From: Blautia coccoides
GTDB lineage: Bacteria > Bacillota > Clostridia > Lachnospirales > Lachnospiraceae
Length of the DNA: 64,000 nucleotides
Assembly: GCF_034355335.1 (NCBI RefSeq)
Contig: NZ_CP136422.1
Location: 3,072,501 to 3,136,500, forward strand
Reading direction: 5' to 3'
Shown: one piece after another, positions 9,735-18,381 of the stretch
How the letters are laid out: each line of letters starts with the position of its first letter
How positions within the stretch are numbered: position 1 is the stretch's first letter
Translations under genes and position numbers: made by a program
The notes under the pieces: generated by a model
Seen by the model: the letters and a program-made list of their open reading frames with translations, nothing else
Database searches by the model: none
What the model was told of the DNA's origin: nothing

Positions 9735-10313
9735 ATGGCGGATGATAAGAAACAAATGGAACCTGAAGACCGACTTACATATGAACCGGAAGAAATTAAG
9801 CGCATGGTAGATGAGTATAATAAACAGAAACAAATAGAATTTATTGATCTTCATACGGAAAAGACCTGTAAGATCATTTCTGCATTTAATGCCTTTCAGA
9901 ATATAGCACTGATATCCTGGTGTATCAGTCTGGTAATAAGTGTGATAGAAGCTGCTATTCATTATCCGATCACGGAACGCACAGCCCAATTAGGCAGAGA
10001 AACATATCCTCTCACCCCGCTTGTTCTGCCTGTTTTGGTTATGATAGGGGAATATATCGGGGGATTGAGTAAAATAGGAGGCACAGTTTTCACTTCATTA
10101 GGTGGTGCACTAGCGCTTTGGCTGACAGACGCATATATAAAAGAATTTGATAAAATGCAGCTTTCCCCATGGCTCACTATAACTTATATTATATTGGCAT
10201 ATTTGTGCTGTATATTCATGAATTTTCATCCTGCTGTCAACCGCTATTTAAAGCGTTTTCCTTCCAAATTATGGTTTGATCCGGGCCGTGACAAGAAAAA
10301 AAAGAAGAGATGA
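9735..10313 (+). CDS. Membrane protein of unknown function
   Basis: 192 residues with no family that I recognise. The N-terminal 45 residues are charged and soluble (EPEEIKRMVDEYNKQKQ). Four hydrophobic stretches follow: FNAFQNIALISWCISLVISVI (about 55-78), PLVLPVLVMIGEYIGGL, TVFTSLGGALALWL and LTITYIILAYLCCIF. The C-terminus is strongly basic (GRDKKKKKR). The ATG follows GGGGGG within eight bases. It stands alone between yebC and tepA and uses AT-richer codons than either. Confidence 0.65.
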   Translation: MADDKKQMEPEDRLTYEPEEIKRMVDEYNKQKQIEFIDLHTEKTCKIISAFNAFQNIALISWCISLVISVIEAAIHYPITERTAQLGRETYPLTPLVLPVLVMIGEYIGGLSKIGGTVFTSLGGALALWLTDAYIKEFDKMQLSPWLTITYIILAYLCCIFMNFHPAVNRYLKRFPSKLWFDPGRDKKKKKR

Positions 10314-10401
10314 TTTTACAATATCCCGCAAAACCGGCAGAATAAAATGCAGCCTATGTCTCTGACCCGGACTATGCATAATAATCACCAAATTACGCAT
10401 C

Positions 10402-10431
10402 CTACCTCCAGGAATAAATTCTTGGAGGTAG
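10402..10431 (+). promoter_or_regulatory. Hairpin that buries the tepA ribosome-binding site
   Basis: CTACCTCCA (10402-10410) pairs exactly with TGGAGGTAG (10423-10431). The pairing continues inward through GAAT/ATTC to a tiny loop, giving about 14 pairs. The right arm is the Shine-Dalgarno sequence of tepA, whose ATG is at 10436. An imperfect 9-base inverted repeat (10374-10382 with 10392-10400) lies just upstream. Translational control, including a thermosensor-like mode, is an inference. Confidence 0.7.
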
Positions 10432-10435
10432 TTTT

Positions 10436-11143
10436 ATGTCTGAAGAAAAGAGAAAAGAACTGGAAAAAACAGAAAAACAAAATGAACAGATAGAAGATAT
10501 GGGGCAGTTAGATTTATCCGACAATGAAAAACAGTATCATATCCATCTTCTGTCCATCATTGGAGAGGTGGAAGGCCATGAATCCCTGCCGAACAACAGC
10601 AAGACCACAAAATACGAGCATGTCCTTCCAAAGCTTGCCGTGATCGAGGACAGCAAGGATGTGGACGGCCTTCTGATCCTGCTCAACACTGTGGGCGGAG
10701 ATGTGGAGGCAGGACTTGCTATCGCGGAGATGATCGCATCCCTGAGCAAGCCAACTGTTTCCCTGGTACTGGGCGGCGGCCACTCCATCGGTGTGCCTAT
10801 GGCTGTCTCCGCTGACTATTCTTTTATTGTCCCATCTGCAACCATGGTGATTCATCCGGTACGGAGCAACGGCATGTTCATTGGAGTCATGCAGTCTTAT
10901 AAAAATATTGAAAAAATACAGGACCGCATTACAGGATTTGTATCCTCTCATTCAAAAATGTCCCAGGAGCGTATCGAAGAGCTGATGCTGGACCCTACCC
11001 AGCTTGTAAAAGATGTGGGAACTATGCTGGAGGGGGAAGAAGCAGTTAAGGAAGGCCTGATCGACGAAGTCGGCGGTATATCCCAGTCACTGGAAAAACT
11101 GTATGAACTAATAGAAGAAAGCAGAAAAAAAGAGGAACAATAG
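10436..11143 (+). CDS. tepA: TepA-like ClpP-family protein (translocation-enhancing)
   Basis: A ClpP/crotonase-fold serine protease relative of Bacillus TepA (YmfB). Visible are LLILLNTVGGDVEAGLAIAEMIA (oxyanion region), GGGHSIGVPMAVSAD with the nucleophile-position serine, and ATMVIHPVRSNG with the catalytic-type histidine. The first 45 residues are charged and probably disordered. TepA was linked to presecretory protein translocation in Bacillus. As there, the gene lies close upstream of spoIIIE/ftsK, here with uppP in between. Its ribosome-binding site is inside a hairpin. Confidence 0.88.
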   Translation: MSEEKRKELEKTEKQNEQIEDMGQLDLSDNEKQYHIHLLSIIGEVEGHESLPNNSKTTKYEHVLPKLAVIEDSKDVDGLLILLNTVGGDVEAGLAIAEMIASLSKPTVSLVLGGGHSIGVPMAVSADYSFIVPSATMVIHPVRSNGMFIGVMQSYKNIEKIQDRITGFVSSHSKMSQERIEELMLDPTQLVKDVGTMLEGEEAVKEGLIDEVGGISQSLEKLYELIEESRKKEEQ

Positions 11144-11225
11144 AAATTTCTTAAATTTTGTAAAGACTTTTAAGTTGTATGAAATGCAATTTTATGATAG
11201 AATAAACATTTGATAAAGTTTATTA

Positions 11226-11261
11226 CTCCATCTGCTGTCTGTATACAGAAATCAGATGGAG
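11226..11261 (+). promoter_or_regulatory. Nested palindrome in the uppP leader
   Basis: CTCCATCTG (11226-11234) and CAGATGGAG (11253-11261) are exact inverted repeats. Between them lies a second perfect palindrome, TCTGTATACAGA (11238-11249). There is no T run, so it is not a simple terminator. It could be an operator or a leader hairpin upstream of uppP. Confidence 0.5.
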
Positions 11262-11287
11262 AAAATACATATGAAGAGGTTGACCAC

Positions 11288-12163
11288 ATGTCATTATTAC
11301 AGGCACTTCTGCTTGGACTGGTGCAGGGAATCACAGAATTCCTTCCGGTGAGCAGTTCCGGGCATCTGGCTATTATGCAGAATCTATTAAACATCAATAC
11401 CGATACAGGCGTGTTGTTCGATGTGATTTTACATTTGGGAACGCTGACTGCTATTTTTATCGCGTTCTGGAAAGACATTAAGAAGCTGATTCTGGACGGC
11501 TGTGGAATGATCTATGACATCATTCAGAATTGTAAGATATGGTCACATAACAGAAGGGAACACGATGCCAGACGTTATAAAAAAATCGTGTCCACCAATT
11601 ACCGTAAATTTATCCTGCTTATTGTTGTCTCTACCATTCCTACCGCGGTTGTAGGTCTGCTTTTGCAGAATGTGGTGGTGACGGCCAGCGCCAATCTGCT
11701 GGCACCCGGGGTTGGACTATTTATCACAGGCATTCTGCTTTTGGTGGTGGATTTCTTCCCGGCAGGTAATAAGATTCCAAAAGACGTATCATTTTGGATC
11801 GCACTGGCTATCGGCTTTTTCCAGGGAATCGCAGTTTTCCCCGGAATTTCACGGTCCGGTATGACCATAGCAGCCTGCCTGCTCTGCGGTCTCAACAGAA
11901 AATTTGCAGTGAAATATTCATTTATCATGTCCATTCCGGCTGTATTGGGGGCTGCAGTCCTGGAACTTAAGGACATACCCGGCTCAGGAGTCACACTTCC
12001 TGTGTTTGGGGAATATCTGGCAGCAGCAGCTCTTGCAGGAGCAGCGGGGTACTTCTGTATCAAGACAATGCTGCGGCTTATACAGCGAAAGAAATTCCGG
12101 TATTTCAGTATTTACTGTTTTATTATGGGAATTGCTGCTGTAACGTGTAATTTTGTCCTGTAG
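11288..12163 (+). CDS. uppP: Undecaprenyl-diphosphatase UppP (BacA)
   Basis: This integral membrane phosphatase recycles undecaprenyl pyrophosphate for cell-wall synthesis; overproduction gives bacitracin resistance. The start ATG 11288 (GAAGAGG upstream) gives the standard N-terminus LLLGLVQGITEFLPVSSSGH with the conserved E and SSSGH motif. The second signature, FPGISRSGMTI, lies near residue 186. About eight hydrophobic helices are present in 291 residues. The insert after helix 2 (KDIKKLILDGCG to RRYKKIVSTNY) is somewhat longer than in Escherichia coli. Confidence 0.95.
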   Translation: MSLLQALLLGLVQGITEFLPVSSSGHLAIMQNLLNINTDTGVLFDVILHLGTLTAIFIAFWKDIKKLILDGCGMIYDIIQNCKIWSHNRREHDARRYKKIVSTNYRKFILLIVVSTIPTAVVGLLLQNVVVTASANLLAPGVGLFITGILLLVVDFFPAGNKIPKDVSFWIALAIGFFQGIAVFPGISRSGMTIAACLLCGLNRKFAVKYSFIMSIPAVLGAAVLELKDIPGSGVTLPVFGEYLAAAALAGAAGYFCIKTMLRLIQRKKFRYFSIYCFIMGIAAVTCNFVL

Positions 12164-12199
12164 GTACAGACCGCAGGAACTTTAAGGGGAGTCAAGAAA

Positions 12200-14734
12200 A
12201 TGGCAGCGACGAAAAAAAACAACACAAGAAAAAAGACGGGCACCCGCTCTGGAAGCAGAAATAAGAAAAAACAGGACGAGGGTATCGGCCTGTATACTGA
12301 GATCATATTATGGATAACACTGGCAGGTTCTATCCTGCTGTTACTGAGCAATTTTGGCATGGGAGGCCTGGTAGGAAAGACCGTCAGCGGAGTGTTTTTC
12401 GGTCTGTTTGGCCTGGTGGCATACATATTTCCTATCTTTTTATTCCTGGCCGTATCCTTTGTCATATCAAATAACAGGAATCCGAAAGCTTACCGGAAAA
12501 TGGCAGGCTTTCTTTTGCTGTTCCTTTCTGCCTGCGCTTTGATGCAGCTTTTGACAGACGGTTATTTTGACGGGACTTCCATTATGGATTACTACAAAAA
12601 CTCCTCCGCGTACCAGACCGGCGGCGGTATCCTAGGCGGTCTCCTCTGCAATATCTTCGGGAAAGCCTTCGGCATCATTGGAACATATGTGATCGTTGTC
12701 ATTGCAATGGTCATCGCTTTGATCCTGATCACACAGAAATCCATGTTTGCGCTTCTCAAAAAGGGCAGTACCCGTGTATACGGAAGTGCAAAAGCAGGAC
12801 ATGCCCGCAGAAAACAATACGCGGCAGAACAAAAAGATAGACCTGTCTCAGGAAGAAGAGCAAAACACGGAGAGAAAACCGAAGAATCCGAACCTTTAAA
12901 ATTGAAAACAAGAAGAAATAAGAACGAAGACAATGCTGCAGCGAATCCGGCTGCTGAAAATATAAGTGATATCAAGAAGGAAGCGGCTGCGGCGGAGGCT
13001 GCTGTTATAGAACCTGCCGAAGAGATCCCGGCAGAGGATATCCTTCTGAAACCTGAAAATGCTTTCCCTATCCACCGTTCCGACACGGCGCCGGCAGAGG
13101 TGGAAGAAATCGTGGAAGAGATACCGGAAGAACCGGCTGTGGAGGAAAAGCCCCACAAAACAGGTTCTTCAAAGAAAACGCGTTCCTCAAAGGATGAGAT
13201 CGCGGACGGTATTGAAAATATAAAGGATGAGATCGCAGACAAAGAACAGGAGATAAAAAAGGAATATGAAATCCCTCCTGTCTCACTGCTGAAAAAAGGA
13301 AGCGGCGGAAAAGGTGATTCTGATACCCATCTTCGCAGCACAGCGAAAAAGCTGCAGGAGACACTGCACAATTTCGGTGTCAATGTCACAGTGACGAATG
13401 TAAGCTGCGGTCCAACGGTCACACGCTATGAGCTTCAGCCGGAACAAGGCGTAAAGGTCAGCAAAATTGTCAGCCTGACAGATGACATTAAATTGAATCT
13501 GGCGGCAACGGATATCCGTATTGAGGCACCTATTCCAGGTAAGGCCGCTGTGGGAATAGAGGTACCCAATGCCACAAACAGTGCAGTTATGCTTCGTGAA
13601 CTGATACAGTCCGAAGCCTTTTCCGCGTGCGGATCAAAACTGGCGTTTGCAGCGGGAAAAGATATTGCGGGACAGCCGGTCATTGCGGATATTGCCAAGA
13701 TGCCCCATCTGCTCATAGCAGGTGCCACAGGCTCCGGTAAGTCTGTGTGTATCAATACATTGATCATGAGTATCCTTTACAAAGCCACCCCGGAAGAGGT
13801 CCGGCTGATCATGATAGATCCAAAGGTTGTGGAGCTGAGTGTCTATAACGGTATTCCCCATCTCCTGATCCCTGTGGTCACAGACCCCAAGAAGGCAGCA
13901 GGCGCTCTGAACTGGGCGGTTGCGGAGATGTCAGACCGTTACAACAAATTCGCAGAGTACAACGTCAGGGATTTAAAAGGATACAATGCTAAGGTTGATA
14001 AGATCAAGGACATTGAAGAGGAAGGAAAGCCGGAAAAGATGCCGCAGATCGTTATCATTGTGGACGAGCTGGCAGACCTTATGATGGTGGCTCCAGGTGA
14101 GGTGGAAGATGCGATCTGCCGCCTGGCTCAGCTTGCCCGTGCAGCGGGAATCCATCTGATCATTGCCACACAGCGTCCATCCGTCAATGTCATCACCGGT
14201 CTGATCAAGGCAAATATGCCTTCCAGGATCGCGTTCTCCGTATCCTCCGGTGTAGACTCCCGGACCATCATAGACATGAATGGCGCGGAAAAGCTGCTGG
14301 GAAAAGGCGACATGTTATTTTACCCACAGGGTTATCAGAAGCCTGCCCGTGTTCAGGGGGCTTTTGTCAGTGACCAGGAAGTGGGGGCTGTGGTGAAATT
14401 TTTATCTGAGCAGAATCCTGCCCATGCCTACAGCCAGGAAATCCAGGACAAAATCGAAGCGGCGAAAGACGCTTCTGTCAATCAGGCAGGCGCGGCATCC
14501 GGCGGCAATGACCGGGATGCCTACTTTACCGACGCCGGCAAGTTCATCATCGAGAAGGACAAAGCCTCCATCGGTATGCTACAGCGTGTGTTTAAGATTG
14601 GTTTTAACCGTGCTGCCAGGATCATGGACCAGCTCTGTGAGGCCGGTGTTGTGGGTGAGGAGGAAGGTACCAAACCCAGAAAGGTAATTATGTCCATGGA
14701 AGAATTTGAACAATATATAGAAGAGTGTTTGTAA
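12200..14734 (+). CDS. ftsK: FtsK/SpoIIIE DNA translocase
   Basis: A septum-anchored DNA pump that clears chromosomes during division and sporulation. A basic N-terminus is followed by four membrane helices (about residues 28-180). A long acidic, low-complexity linker follows (about 205-360, rich in E, A and K). The motor has Walker A AGATGSGKSVC near residue 508 and Walker B IVIIVDELADLMM. The C-terminal winged-helix gamma domain starts at DAYFTDAGKFIIEKDKAS and reads oriented sequence motifs. The 844-residue length is typical for SpoIIIE. The neighbour tepA supports the SpoIIIE identity. Confidence 0.96.
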   Translation: MAATKKNNTRKKTGTRSGSRNKKKQDEGIGLYTEIILWITLAGSILLLLSNFGMGGLVGKTVSGVFFGLFGLVAYIFPIFLFLAVSFVISNNRNPKAYRKMAGFLLLFLSACALMQLLTDGYFDGTSIMDYYKNSSAYQTGGGILGGLLCNIFGKAFGIIGTYVIVVIAMVIALILITQKSMFALLKKGSTRVYGSAKAGHARRKQYAAEQKDRPVSGRRAKHGEKTEESEPLKLKTRRNKNEDNAAANPAAENISDIKKEAAAAEAAVIEPAEEIPAEDILLKPENAFPIHRSDTAPAEVEEIVEEIPEEPAVEEKPHKTGSSKKTRSSKDEIADGIENIKDEIADKEQEIKKEYEIPPVSLLKKGSGGKGDSDTHLRSTAKKLQETLHNFGVNVTVTNVSCGPTVTRYELQPEQGVKVSKIVSLTDDIKLNLAATDIRIEAPIPGKAAVGIEVPNATNSAVMLRELIQSEAFSACGSKLAFAAGKDIAGQPVIADIAKMPHLLIAGATGSGKSVCINTLIMSILYKATPEEVRLIMIDPKVVELSVYNGIPHLLIPVVTDPKKAAGALNWAVAEMSDRYNKFAEYNVRDLKGYNAKVDKIKDIEEEGKPEKMPQIVIIVDELADLMMVAPGEVEDAICRLAQLARAAGIHLIIATQRPSVNVITGLIKANMPSRIAFSVSSGVDSRTIIDMNGAEKLLGKGDMLFYPQGYQKPARVQGAFVSDQEVGAVVKFLSEQNPAHAYSQEIQDKIEAAKDASVNQAGAASGGNDRDAYFTDAGKFIIEKDKASIGMLQRVFKIGFNRAARIMDQLCEAGVVGEEEGTKPRKVIMSMEEFEQYIEECL

Positions 14735-14767
14735 AATGTTGATATAGATGAGAAATGAGGTATTTAC

Positions 14768-15895
14768 ATGAAATGTGCGAACTGCGGTACAGAATTTGAA
14801 GATGGCATATTGTTCTGCCCCGTATGCGGCAAAGAAGTTCAATGGGTGCCGGAATATAATACGCTGGAGACGATCATCCAGCAGCGTGAAATACAGGAAA
14901 AAGAGAAGAAGAAAAAGGAGGAGCATGCGCTCCGAGAAAAAAGACGACAGGAACAGGAATTAAAACGCAGAAAGAAAAGACGTATGGCCGTGGGCCTGAC
15001 AGCGGCAGGCGTATGTGTGCTGGCTGTTGGGGCCGGTGTTGTCTTTTATCAAAAGCAGTACAATTCTTTTGATTTCCAGATGGCGCAGGCCGAATCTGAG
15101 TTCAGCAATAAGGACTATGACACTGCCCTGAAATATCTGGAACGCGCTTTGAACCTTCAGCCTGACAGTACAGAAGCCAACATTCTGCAGGCCAAGATAT
15201 ATCTGAAAGACGGGGAAGAGGAAAAGGCTCTTGCGATCCTTATCACTGCAATCGCCAAGGCTCCTGACAGTGTCAGTGCCTATGGAGAATTGCTGCGCCT
15301 CTATGAAAAACAGGGCGAAGTCAAGAAGATCAAGGAGCTTATGGATGACTGCGAGAGTGCTGAAGTCAAAGAGCGCTATTCCTCATATATAAGTACCCTT
15401 CCGGTCATTTCCCTGGATGGTGGGACTTATAACAGCAAAGAGGAAGTGGATTTCAGCGCCATAGAAGACGGAACCAAGGTATATTACACTCTGGATGGGA
15501 AAGACCCGGATAATACCAGCAGTCTGTATGATTCCTCCAGAGGGATCATGCTGGATAAGGAGGGGGACTATACCCTGAAGTATGTGGCATATAATGCCAA
15601 AGGGATCCCAAGTGATATCGGCCTTATGTCCTATACCATAGAATTCAAGGCGCCGGACGCTCCCAGGATCACACCTGCCTCCGGACAGTATGAGGATTCC
15701 ATGACAATTAAAGTATATGTGCCCAGCGGGTGCACCGCATATTATGAATTTAACGGAACGCCCACCACAGACAGCACAGAATATACAGGCCCGGTTTCCA
15801 TGCCGGTGGGAGAGAATATCTTTTCCGCTATTATAGTGGATGAAAACGGAAAGATAAGCAGTCCGGCAAGTGCAACTTATGTCATTTATCAATGA
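14768..15895 (+). CDS. Zinc-ribbon/TPR membrane protein with chitobiase-like C-terminal domain
   Basis: The start MKCANCGTEFEDGILFCPVCGKEV is a four-cysteine zinc ribbon. A highly charged coiled-coil stretch (about 40-75) leads into one transmembrane helix (AVGLTAAGVCVLAVGAGVVFY). Outside, residues 98-200 contain TPR-type repeats (YDTALKYLERALNLQPDSTEANILQAKIYL). The remainder resembles CHB_HEX_C-type beta domains (KVYYTLDGKDPDNTSSLYD), ending in a second similar repeat. The topology suggests a cytoplasmic zinc ribbon and an exported C-terminus. Such proteins are common but uncharacterised in Lachnospiraceae; no function is assigned. Confidence 0.75.
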   Translation: MKCANCGTEFEDGILFCPVCGKEVQWVPEYNTLETIIQQREIQEKEKKKKEEHALREKRRQEQELKRRKKRRMAVGLTAAGVCVLAVGAGVVFYQKQYNSFDFQMAQAESEFSNKDYDTALKYLERALNLQPDSTEANILQAKIYLKDGEEEKALAILITAIAKAPDSVSAYGELLRLYEKQGEVKKIKELMDDCESAEVKERYSSYISTLPVISLDGGTYNSKEEVDFSAIEDGTKVYYTLDGKDPDNTSSLYDSSRGIMLDKEGDYTLKYVAYNAKGIPSDIGLMSYTIEFKAPDAPRITPASGQYEDSMTIKVYVPSGCTAYYEFNGTPTTDSTEYTGPVSMPVGENIFSAIIVDENGKISSPASATYVIYQ

Positions 15896-15932
15896 TTTAT
15901 AAAGTAAATTGGAAATTTTTCTAAAATTCAGA

Positions 15933-15961
15933 TTGAATTTTTGTTAATTTTGCTCTATACT
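15933..15961 (+). promoter_or_regulatory. nfnAB promoter with possible Rex half-site
   Basis: TTGAAT (15933-15938), a 17-base spacer and TATACT (15956-15961). The spacer contains TTGTTAA (15941-15947), an exact Rex half-site, but the expected second half (bases 15952-15958) does not match. The promoter is clear; Rex control is only a suggestion. Confidence 0.6.
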
Positions 15962-16017
15962 AAAAAGAGCGACTATAGCAATAGAATTACCATATTTGGA
16001 GTTGTGAGGAGGACATT

Positions 16018-16905
16018 ATGTACAAGATTCTGAAAGCAGAAAAGCTTAATGAGATAGTATATCTCATGGTTGTTGACGCACCAAGGGTTGCAAAACACTG
16101 TGAACCCGGACAGTTCGTTATCGTAAAAAAAGACGATGCAGGGGAGAGAATTCCGCTTACCATCTGTGATTATGACAGAGAGGCAGGAACTGTTACGATC
16201 GTGTTCCAGCCGGTAGGTGCTTCCACCGAAAAATTCGCTAAAATGCAGACAGGAGATTTCTTTGAAGATTTCGTAGGTCCGTTGGGATGTCCATCTGAAT
16301 TTGTTAATGAAGATCTGGAAGAGTTAAAAAAAGAAAAACTTTTATTTGTAGCCGGCGGCGTTGGTACTGCACCGGTATATCCTCAGGTGAAATGGCTGCA
16401 TGAGCATGGCATTGATGCAGATGTCATTGTAGGTGCCAAGACAAAGGACCTGATCATCCTGGAAAAAGAAATGGAAGAAGTAGCTGGAAATTTATACATC
16501 ACCACAGATGATGGTACATATGGACGTCACGGAATGGTAACAAAGGTGATTGAGGACTTAACCGCAGAAGGCAAGACTTATACAAAATGTGTTGCGATCG
16601 GTCCAATGATCATGATGAAATTCTGCTGCCTGACAACTAAGAAACTGAACCTGCCAACTATCGTTTCCATGAATCCGATCATGGTTGACGGAACCGGTAT
16701 GTGCGGTGCCTGCCGTGTTATCGTCGGCGGCGAAGTGAAATTCGCATGCGTGGACGGTCCTGAATTTGACGGTCATCTGATTGACTGGGATCTGGCAATG
16801 AAGAGACAGCAGATGTACAAGACAGAAGAAGGAAGAGCATTATTAAAACTTCGTGAGGGGGATACTCATCACGGCGGATGCGGAAACTGCGGAGGTGACG
16901 AATAA
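16018..16905 (+). CDS. nfnA: NfnA: ferredoxin-NADP+ reductase subunit A (FAD/NAD and 2Fe-2S)
   Basis: The small subunit of the electron-bifurcating NADH-dependent ferredoxin:NADP+ oxidoreductase. It has an FAD-binding beta-barrel domain (RIPLTICDYD near residue 42), a NAD-binding domain (FVAGGVGTAPVYPQVKWL) and a C-terminal Cys cluster (MCGACR, later FAC) for the 2Fe-2S centre. The final GGCGNCG is cysteine-rich. At 295 residues it is close to the Thermotoga and Clostridium NfnA lengths. It overlaps nfnB by one base. Sulfide dehydrogenase or dihydroorotate dehydrogenase electron-transfer subunits share this fold, but the adjacent nfnB decides for Nfn. Confidence 0.92.
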   Translation: MYKILKAEKLNEIVYLMVVDAPRVAKHCEPGQFVIVKKDDAGERIPLTICDYDREAGTVTIVFQPVGASTEKFAKMQTGDFFEDFVGPLGCPSEFVNEDLEELKKEKLLFVAGGVGTAPVYPQVKWLHEHGIDADVIVGAKTKDLIILEKEMEEVAGNLYITTDDGTYGRHGMVTKVIEDLTAEGKTYTKCVAIGPMIMMKFCCLTTKKLNLPTIVSMNPIMVDGTGMCGACRVIVGGEVKFACVDGPEFDGHLIDWDLAMKRQQMYKTEEGRALLKLREGDTHHGGCGNCGGDE

Positions 16906-18299
16906 TGGGTGACGTATTAAAGAAAGTTCCTGTAAGAGAGCAGGACCCAAAGGTGAGAGCAACAAACTTTGAAGAAGTTTGCTATGGATATAATAAAGAA
17001 GAGGCAATGGAAGAAGCAGCACGCTGCTTAACCTGTAAGAACGCAAAATGTGTCAAAGGATGTCCTGTAAATATTGATATCCCCGGATTTATCAAAGAAG
17101 TAAAAGAAGGCAATTTTGAAGAGGCCTTTAAAGTGATCGGCCAGTCCAGCGCCCTTCCGGCAGTCTGCGGCCGTGTATGCCCTCAGGAAACACAGTGTGA
17201 AGGTCTGTGTATCCGCGGTATCAAAGGCGAGCCTGTTTCTATCGGTAAACTGGAACGTTTTGTTGCCGACTGGGCAAAAGAAAACGGCATCAAACCGGAG
17301 CCTCCGAAGGAGAAAAACGGACATAAAGTAGCTGTTATCGGTGCCGGCCCTGCAGGTCTTACCTGTGCCGGGGATCTGGCTAAGATGGGTTACGATGTGA
17401 CTATTTTTGAGGCCCTTCATCAGCCGGGCGGTGTTTTAGTATATGGTATTCCTGAATTCCGTCTTCCAAAAGATAAAGTGGTGAAGATGGAAGTTGAAAA
17501 TGTAAAAGCCTTAGGTGTTAAAATTGAGACAAACGTGATCATCGGTAAGTCTACCACCATTGATGAGCTTATGGAAAAAGAAGGCTTTGAAGCTGTATTC
17601 ATCGGTTCCGGTGCAGGTCTTCCTATGTTTATGGGAATTCCGGGTGAGATAAGCAACGGTGTGTTCTCTGCCAACGAGTATCTGACAAGAAGCAACCTGA
17701 TGAAGGCATTCCGTGACGATCACGACACCCCGATCAAAATGGGCAAAAAAGTAGCTGTTGTGGGCGGCGGCAATGTGGCAATGGATGCTGCCAGAACCGC
17801 GCTCCGTCTTGGCGCTGAGGTACATATCGTATATAGAAGAAGTGAAGCAGAACTTCCCGCGAGAGCAGAAGAAGTACATCACGCAAAAGAAGAAGGTATT
17901 ATTTTTGATCTTCTGTGCAATCCTACAGAGATCCTTGCAGATGAAAACGGCTGGGTAAAAGGCATGAAATGCGTCCGCATGGAACTGGGCGAACCTGATG
18001 CATCAGGAAGAAGACGTCCTGTAGAAATTCCGGATTCTGAGTTCGAGATAGAACTGGATACTGTTATCATGTCCCTGGGAACTTCCCCGAATCCGCTGAT
18101 TTCTTCCACAACCATCGGTCTTGATACAAACAAGAGAAAATGTATTATCGCTGACGAAGAAAACGGCAAGACTACAAAAGACGGTGTTTACGCCGGCGGT
18201 GACGCTGTAACAGGCGCTGCAACGGTTATCCTTGCCATGGGCGCAGGAAAATCTGCCGCACAGGGAATTGATGAATTCATCAAAGGAAAAAATAATTAA
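16905..18299 (+). CDS. nfnB: NfnB: NADPH-binding, bifurcating flavoprotein subunit
   Basis: Related to glutamate synthase small subunits. The N-terminal 4Fe-4S region has CLTCKNAKCVKGCPV and CGRVCPQETQCEGLC. The FAD Rossmann motif is GAGPAGLTCAGDLA (near 145). The NADPH motif is GGGNVAMDAARTALRLGA (near 285), and the second FAD contact is VYAGGDAVTGAATVILAMGAG. With NfnA it couples NADPH, NADH and ferredoxin pools, which matters for acetogenic and fermentative energy balance. A GltD function is unlikely because no gltB lies beside it. A strong terminator follows. Confidence 0.93.
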   Translation: MGDVLKKVPVREQDPKVRATNFEEVCYGYNKEEAMEEAARCLTCKNAKCVKGCPVNIDIPGFIKEVKEGNFEEAFKVIGQSSALPAVCGRVCPQETQCEGLCIRGIKGEPVSIGKLERFVADWAKENGIKPEPPKEKNGHKVAVIGAGPAGLTCAGDLAKMGYDVTIFEALHQPGGVLVYGIPEFRLPKDKVVKMEVENVKALGVKIETNVIIGKSTTIDELMEKEGFEAVFIGSGAGLPMFMGIPGEISNGVFSANEYLTRSNLMKAFRDDHDTPIKMGKKVAVVGGGNVAMDAARTALRLGAEVHIVYRRSEAELPARAEEVHHAKEEGIIFDLLCNPTEILADENGWVKGMKCVRMELGEPDASGRRRPVEIPDSEFEIELDTVIMSLGTSPNPLISSTTIGLDTNKRKCIIADEENGKTTKDGVYAGGDAVTGAATVILAMGAGKSAAQGIDEFIKGKNN

Positions 18300-18314
18300 T
18301 TAAACATACAAAAG

Positions 18315-18342
18315 GCCGCCACCGGATGTGGCGGCTCTTTTT
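18315..18342 (+). terminator. Terminator of nfnAB
   Basis: GCCGCCAC (18315-18322), loop CGGAT, GTGGCGGC (18328-18335), then TCTTTTT. A perfect 8-bp GC stem with a T tract. Confidence 0.9.
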
Positions 18343-18381
18343 GCAGTTGCAGGAAGGAAAATGTAAAACACGAGGGAAATC

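Noticed and set aside
12592..13422. 276-codon minus-strand frame opposite the ftsK linker
   Set aside because: Composed of Ser/Phe runs that mirror the Glu/Lys-rich linker of the translocase; no start signal.
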